A stretch of DNA of 64,000 nucleotides, from contig OY282374.1 in the NCBI GenBank assembly GCA_958295815.1, positions 2,004,856 through 2,068,855 of the forward strand, given 5' to 3'. Shown here piece by piece: positions 60,105-64,000 of this stretch. Source of the DNA: Candidatus Poribacteria bacterium (lineage in GTDB: Bacteria > Poribacteria > WGA-4E > WGA-3G). Position 1 is the first letter of the stretch. Every line of letters begins with the position of its first letter. The position numbers and the translations under genes are program-made. The notes under the pieces were generated by a model. The model worked only from the letters and a program-made list of their open reading frames with translations, did no database searches and had not been told where the DNA came from.

Positions 60105-62039
60105 ATGAAAGATTCAAGCGATCCCATTTTAGGAGATGGTTTGCAGCAAGCCCATGAGACACAAAACACCGCCGAACGGACTATGGAACGGCTTATATTT
60201 AGTCTGTCTGAACTGGAGCATTTGGGGCAAACGTTAATCTCTGGATATGGGAACTTTAACCATTCAAGCAAAACATATCTGCGTATCACACTCGGGACTC
60301 TGCAGGTTACACGCGGTGTGATATTGCGTTACCACCCAACCGGACTAAATCTTGATGTCGTCGCATCGACACCTGAACGGGTGTTCCCCCCAATTCCTAT
60401 TGAACCAGAGGAGGTCGATAACTTACTGCAACATCCATATATTGAGAATAGTGCGCCTCCAGCAGGTCTGCAGGAATTCTTTACTCGGAGTGCTGAGCTC
60501 ATTGAAACTGTTGACGTACGCCTCTGGGTTCCGTTGAAGATTCAAGACGAGTTCTTAGGGATGATTGGTTTAGGGCGGTTTTTGGGAAGGGAGACTTTGG
60601 AAGAATGGGAGAAGGAGTTGTTAACAACTCTCGCCCATCAAATTTCAATCGCTATCGCTTATTCGCAGATGGTGGAGGGTATACAAAGCGAAAAGTTTCG
60701 GTTGTTCATGCTTGCCGAAAGTGCGCCACAAATCTGTCAGCTTTTAGAGCCTGAAGATGCCGCTGAGCAGGTTGTCCTCCAAGCCGTTTCATTCTTGGAT
60801 GCCAATGCTGGTGCGCTTATGCTCGCGCGCCCGGAACAACAGGAACTTGAACTCGGTTATGCCTTTCCAGAGACCTTGGTTGAAAGCGTACAGTACAACG
60901 GTAATCAGCTCGTTATCCCTTGTGGTGAAGACGCACCCGTTTCTCCAGAAGCAACATCGGTGGACATGCTGAAATCTGTCGTTAACGACGGAATTCCAGG
61001 GCACTGCTTGCCGGAGTCGGATACACTTTTCGGTGGGAAGAATTTAATGGCAGTTCCTATCCTTGGGCGAGATGGTGATATTTTGGGTGTCCTCGTCGTG
61101 GGTGACAAAGAGGAACGTGGCGGTAGAATCGCCCCGTTTAACGATGAGGATGCGGTCCTACTCGACTCCTTTGCTAAGCAGGCAGGTGTGGCGATTGAGA
61201 ACGCGCATCTCCACCAAGAGGCACTTGAGGCGCGACAGTTGCAAGCAGAAATGGAAGAGGCACGCAAAATCCAAGTAAACCTCATTCCAGATAACTTGCC
61301 TGATATTCTCGGTTATGAAGTGGCAGGTTACTACGAACCACGTGGAGCCGTTGGTGGGGACTATTATGATTGTATCCCGTTACCTACTGGACGTTGGGGA
61401 CTCGCGATCGCCGATGTCTCTGGAAAGGGAATGCAAGCGGCGCTGCTCATGGCAACCTTGCGCGCGGGTCTCATTTCTGAATTATCACGCGGGGAGAACT
61501 CCACATCAGGAGAAGCAGGAGATGAGGTGCCTCCCGCGACTATGTATCTTGAACTCACCGAAATGGCTATGACGCTCAACTCACTCCTTTACGCCAGCGG
61601 GACAGAAGAGAAATACGCCACTTTCTTCTATAGTCATCTTAATCCTGAAACGAATGTACTCACAACGCTCAATGCGGGTCATAACCCACCGCTGCTCCTT
61701 AGAAAAGATGGGACCTGTAAGTGGTTGGGTGAAGATGTTGGCGGCATTCCACTCGGAATGTTTCCAAACGATATGGTTTCAAGTATCGCTGAATATGAGG
61801 CTGAGCATATTGAACTCATTAGCGGTGATGTCGTCGTATATTATACCGATGGTGTCACGGAAACCGTTAACATTGAGGATGAGTACTATGATGAAGAGCG
61901 ACTTCTTGAGGCGTCCAAGGCATGCAAGGATGACAGTGCTGAGGCTATCCGAGAGTACCTTCATGACGCAGTGGTGAACTTTCAGGGCGAGGCAGATCAG
62001 TTTGATGACCTTACGCTCCTCATTTTAAAAAAGAAATAA
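60105..62039 (+). CDS. SpoIIE/PP2C-type phosphatase with two GAF domains (RsbU-like)
   Basis: A 644-residue protein: two GAF sensor domains (about residues 25-185 and 205-365), a linker helix EARQLQAEMEEARKIQVNLIPD and a C-terminal PP2C/SpoIIE domain. The domain has GGDYYDCIPL, IADVSGKGMQAALLMA, NAGHNPPLLL, VVYYTDGVTETVN and the last Asp in QFDDLTLL, all Mn-binding positions intact. It probably dephosphorylates the STAS protein in response to a signal at the GAF domains. No membrane segment. The start ATG 60105 lacks a good ribosome site. Confidence 0.9.
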   Translation: MKDSSDPILGDGLQQAHETQNTAERTMERLIFSLSELEHLGQTLISGYGNFNHSSKTYLRITLGTLQVTRGVILRYHPTGLNLDVVASTPERVFPPIPIEPEEVDNLLQHPYIENSAPPAGLQEFFTRSAELIETVDVRLWVPLKIQDEFLGMIGLGRFLGRETLEEWEKELLTTLAHQISIAIAYSQMVEGIQSEKFRLFMLAESAPQICQLLEPEDAAEQVVLQAVSFLDANAGALMLARPEQQELELGYAFPETLVESVQYNGNQLVIPCGEDAPVSPEATSVDMLKSVVNDGIPGHCLPESDTLFGGKNLMAVPILGRDGDILGVLVVGDKEERGGRIAPFNDEDAVLLDSFAKQAGVAIENAHLHQEALEARQLQAEMEEARKIQVNLIPDNLPDILGYEVAGYYEPRGAVGGDYYDCIPLPTGRWGLAIADVSGKGMQAALLMATLRAGLISELSRGENSTSGEAGDEVPPATMYLELTEMAMTLNSLLYASGTEEKYATFFYSHLNPETNVLTTLNAGHNPPLLLRKDGTCKWLGEDVGGIPLGMFPNDMVSSIAEYEAEHIELISGDVVVYYTDGVTETVNIEDEYYDEERLLEASKACKDDSAEAIREYLHDAVVNFQGEADQFDDLTLLILKKK

Positions 62040-62077
62040 AATGTGGTTAGGGGTGACATAAGGGGTATAATTAATAA

Positions 62078-63049
62078 ATGCAGAGCCAATCAGAGGGCCG
62101 TAGATTCCTAAATCCCGCAGTTCTTGCCCGAATCGGAAATCTTGAACTGATTGCTAAATTCGTCGTTGAAGGCTTTATTTCAGGCCTCCATAAAAGTCCG
62201 TATCACGGATTCAGCGTCGAATTTTCGCAATATCGGCAGTATATGCCTGGGGATGATACTAAACATATAGATTGGAAAGCCTATGCCCGGACGGACAGAT
62301 ATTATATCAAGCAGTTTGAGGAAGAAACCAATCTCAATTGCTACTTGCTTCTGGACACAAGCGAGTCTATGTCACATCCAATAGATGATGTTCAAGAGGA
62401 TGGCACTACGGAGTCGAGAGAAGCCGGACAACGGTTAACAAAGCTGCAATATTCCAGTTTCCTGATCGGGTCACTCGCCTATTTTATGGCGAAGCAACGA
62501 GATTCTGTTGGGTTTGCGTATTTTGACGATACACTTCACCAGTACCTTCCGGCTCGGAGTAGCACATCACATTTGCATTCTATCTTGCTCACGTTGGAAA
62601 CGCTACAAACGGCAAAAAACACGCGAATGGGAACACCATTACATCAGATCGCCGAACGCTTAACGAAGCGCGGCTTAGTGCTCTTTATCTCAGATCTCTA
62701 CGATGAGAATCAGGAAGAGGTAGTTGCTGGTTTAGAACATCTCCGATACGAAGGTCATGAAGTGATCGTTTTTCACGTTCTCGCGCAACAGGAAGTTGAT
62801 TTTACCAATTTTGAAACAGGACGGAGTTCGGAAGCACTTATCCGTTTTATTGATTCGGAAAGCAATGATGAGATTATTACAACGCCAGAGGCGATTCGGG
62901 AAAGTTATCTGAGTAATTTCAATACATTTCTTGATACTTACAAACTGGCACTGCGACAAGCGGATATTGATTACAACATGATAACAACAGCGACACCGAT
63001 TGATTTCGCACTCGCTTCCTATCTTGCCAAACGGCAGGGGATTCTCTAA
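62078..63049 (+). CDS. DUF58 domain protein (second copy)
   Basis: A 323-residue DUF58 protein with GFSVEFSQYRQYMPGDDTKHIDWKAYARTDRYYIKQFEEE near residues 48-88 and VWA-like LLLDTSESMSHP. Longer than the copy at 12501-13391 by 27 residues, mainly at the N-terminus and after the MIDAS. Start ATG 62078, 38 bases after the phosphatase stop. It joins the Rsb genes to the BatA gene in one direction. Confidence 0.9.
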   Translation: MQSQSEGRRFLNPAVLARIGNLELIAKFVVEGFISGLHKSPYHGFSVEFSQYRQYMPGDDTKHIDWKAYARTDRYYIKQFEEETNLNCYLLLDTSESMSHPIDDVQEDGTTESREAGQRLTKLQYSSFLIGSLAYFMAKQRDSVGFAYFDDTLHQYLPARSSTSHLHSILLTLETLQTAKNTRMGTPLHQIAERLTKRGLVLFISDLYDENQEEVVAGLEHLRYEGHEVIVFHVLAQQEVDFTNFETGRSSEALIRFIDSESNDEIITTPEAIRESYLSNFNTFLDTYKLALRQADIDYNMITTATPIDFALASYLAKRQGIL

Positions 63050-63063
63050 TACTATACTAAAAT

Positions 63064-64000
63064 ATGTTTGGATTAGGATTTTTAGCACCTCTATTTGTAG
63101 CAGCCGGTATCGTAGGCGCATCTATCCCGATTATTTTGCACCTATTGAATCGGGAACGTGCGAGACGGTTGGTATTTAGTACAGTCCGTTTCATTCAGAT
63201 GTCGCATCAGACGAATGTGCGCCGACATAAGCTGAAACGACTGCTGCTCTTACTGATGCGTATTCTTATTTTGGCACTGCTCGGTGTTGCCTTTGCTCGT
63301 CCGTTCTTGGCAGCAGCCCCGGTCATTACGCAGAAAGTTGGTGGTAAACGGAACGCTATTATTATTCTGGATACCTCTTATAGTATGCAGTATGAGGAAA
63401 CCTTCGAGAAGGCTAAGGAAGAGGGAGTTAAGATTCTGAATGGGTTTGATTCAACCGATGCTGCTTGCCTCATCCTGTCCTCGGACAGCGCACGTGTCGT
63501 GGCACCCCTCGGTTCAGAGTTTTCGCATATTCGGAGTGCTTTAAACACCGCAGAGGCTACTTACAAGCCCACGGATTACTTAGATGCACTACAAACCGCA
63601 GATGAGGTGCTTCAATCTATTGCTATTGGACAGAAGCAGGTTTATCTCATCGGTGATATGCAGAAACGCGGTTGGGATAACTTTATTGAAACAGACAAAC
63701 TTAATCCCGATGTTCAAATTGAATTCGTTAATGTCGGTGTTGAGCAATCGCAGAATCTTGCGATTACAGGTCTTAGTGTGCCACCTGTCGTTCTAAACGA
63801 ACAGCAAGCATCGCATCTTGTTGCTCGCGTCCATAACTTCGGTGATGAACCCGTTGAAAATTTACCGGTTAGCCTTTTTATAGATGGAAACGTGATTCAT
63901 ACCATCGAACTCGATATTGAACCAGACGATATGGTAGACGCCGTCTTCAGAGTTGATTTCAAAAACGAGGCAACACATACTGGCTGGGTCGAACTTCCAG
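63064..64000 (+). CDS. BatA-type VWA membrane protein, C-terminus cut by window edge (partial)
   Basis: Open frame from ATG 63064 to the end of the window (312 codons, no stop). N-terminal BatA module: helix FLAPLFVAAGIVGASIPIILHLL, basic ERARRLVFSTVRFIQMSHQ and second helix RLLLLLMRILILALLGVAFA. A VWA domain follows with MIDAS IIILDTSYSMQYEE, then a beta-rich CARDB-like part (NLAITGLSVPPVVLNEQQAS). Starts 14 bases after the DUF58 stop. Parallel to the gene at 10405-12483. Confidence 0.88.
   Translation, partial: MFGLGFLAPLFVAAGIVGASIPIILHLLNRERARRLVFSTVRFIQMSHQTNVRRHKLKRLLLLLMRILILALLGVAFARPFLAAAPVITQKVGGKRNAIIILDTSYSMQYEETFEKAKEEGVKILNGFDSTDAACLILSSDSARVVAPLGSEFSHIRSALNTAEATYKPTDYLDALQTADEVLQSIAIGQKQVYLIGDMQKRGWDNFIETDKLNPDVQIEFVNVGVEQSQNLAITGLSVPPVVLNEQQASHLVARVHNFGDEPVENLPVSLFIDGNVIHTIELDIEPDDMVDAVFRVDFKNEATHTGWVELP

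Overview
The window looks like a chromosomal segment of a gene-rich, uncultured marine or sponge-associated bacterium. The best guess is Candidatus Poribacteria or a close relative. This is inferred from recalled gene content: several phytanoyl-CoA-dioxygenase paralogues, LamG secreted proteins, glycosidase-like and sulfatase-like enzymes, a giant TPR protein and duplicated MoxR/VWA/DUF58 genes. It is not from a marker gene. No rRNA, tRNA, CRISPR array or complete insertion sequence was recognised. Genes are mostly on the minus strand up to about 55.3 kb and on the plus strand after that. Both ends cut a gene.

Left part (1-7.5 kb): a minus-strand LamG/PhyH/unknown operon, a divergent thiamine-diphosphate enzyme and HIT gene, then an AT-rich two-gene ATPase + PIN-domain cassette that resembles a defence or toxin module. 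At 7.8-24.9 kb six genes run the same way: a giant 2945-residue TPR protein, a DUF4175-like membrane coiled-coil protein, MoxR ATPase, DUF58 protein, BatA-type VWA protein and a double-VWA membrane protein. Together they read as one about 17-kb envelope/chaperone-like MoxR-VWA system.

Middle part (25.3-45.4 kb): carbohydrate and small-molecule metabolism. It has a cupin, two HAD phosphatases, two related beta-propeller glycosidase-like proteins, a GH32 enzyme, an aldo/keto reductase, an SDR, a Gfo/Idh/MocA dehydrogenase, an MFS transporter, an unusual zinc-ribbon kinase, an esterase, a GNAT, a LamG protein, a Rieske/amidohydrolase pair, a PhyH enzyme and a VOC protein. At 45.5-48 kb lies a UvrD-type helicase with an inserted GIY-YIG nuclease domain, next to two small genes and a strong terminator. 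purQ and purL follow, then a TIM-barrel PEP-hydrolase-family gene. The leaders of purL and the TIM-barrel gene carry matching stem-loops with compensatory changes. A sulfatase-fold protein without the formylglycine motif and a third PhyH gene end the minus-strand block.

Right part (55.5-64 kb, plus strand): an Rpn-type nuclease gene with a convincing internal start for a short C-terminal product, a SufR-like regulator with a ferredoxin, a DUF4381-like protein, then an RsbW-like kinase, STAS antagonist and SpoIIE/PP2C phosphatase behind a near-consensus promoter. These lead straight into a second DUF58/BatA pair that leaves the window. Short palindromic repeats are scattered between genes. All family assignments were made by eye from the sequence; no database search was run.
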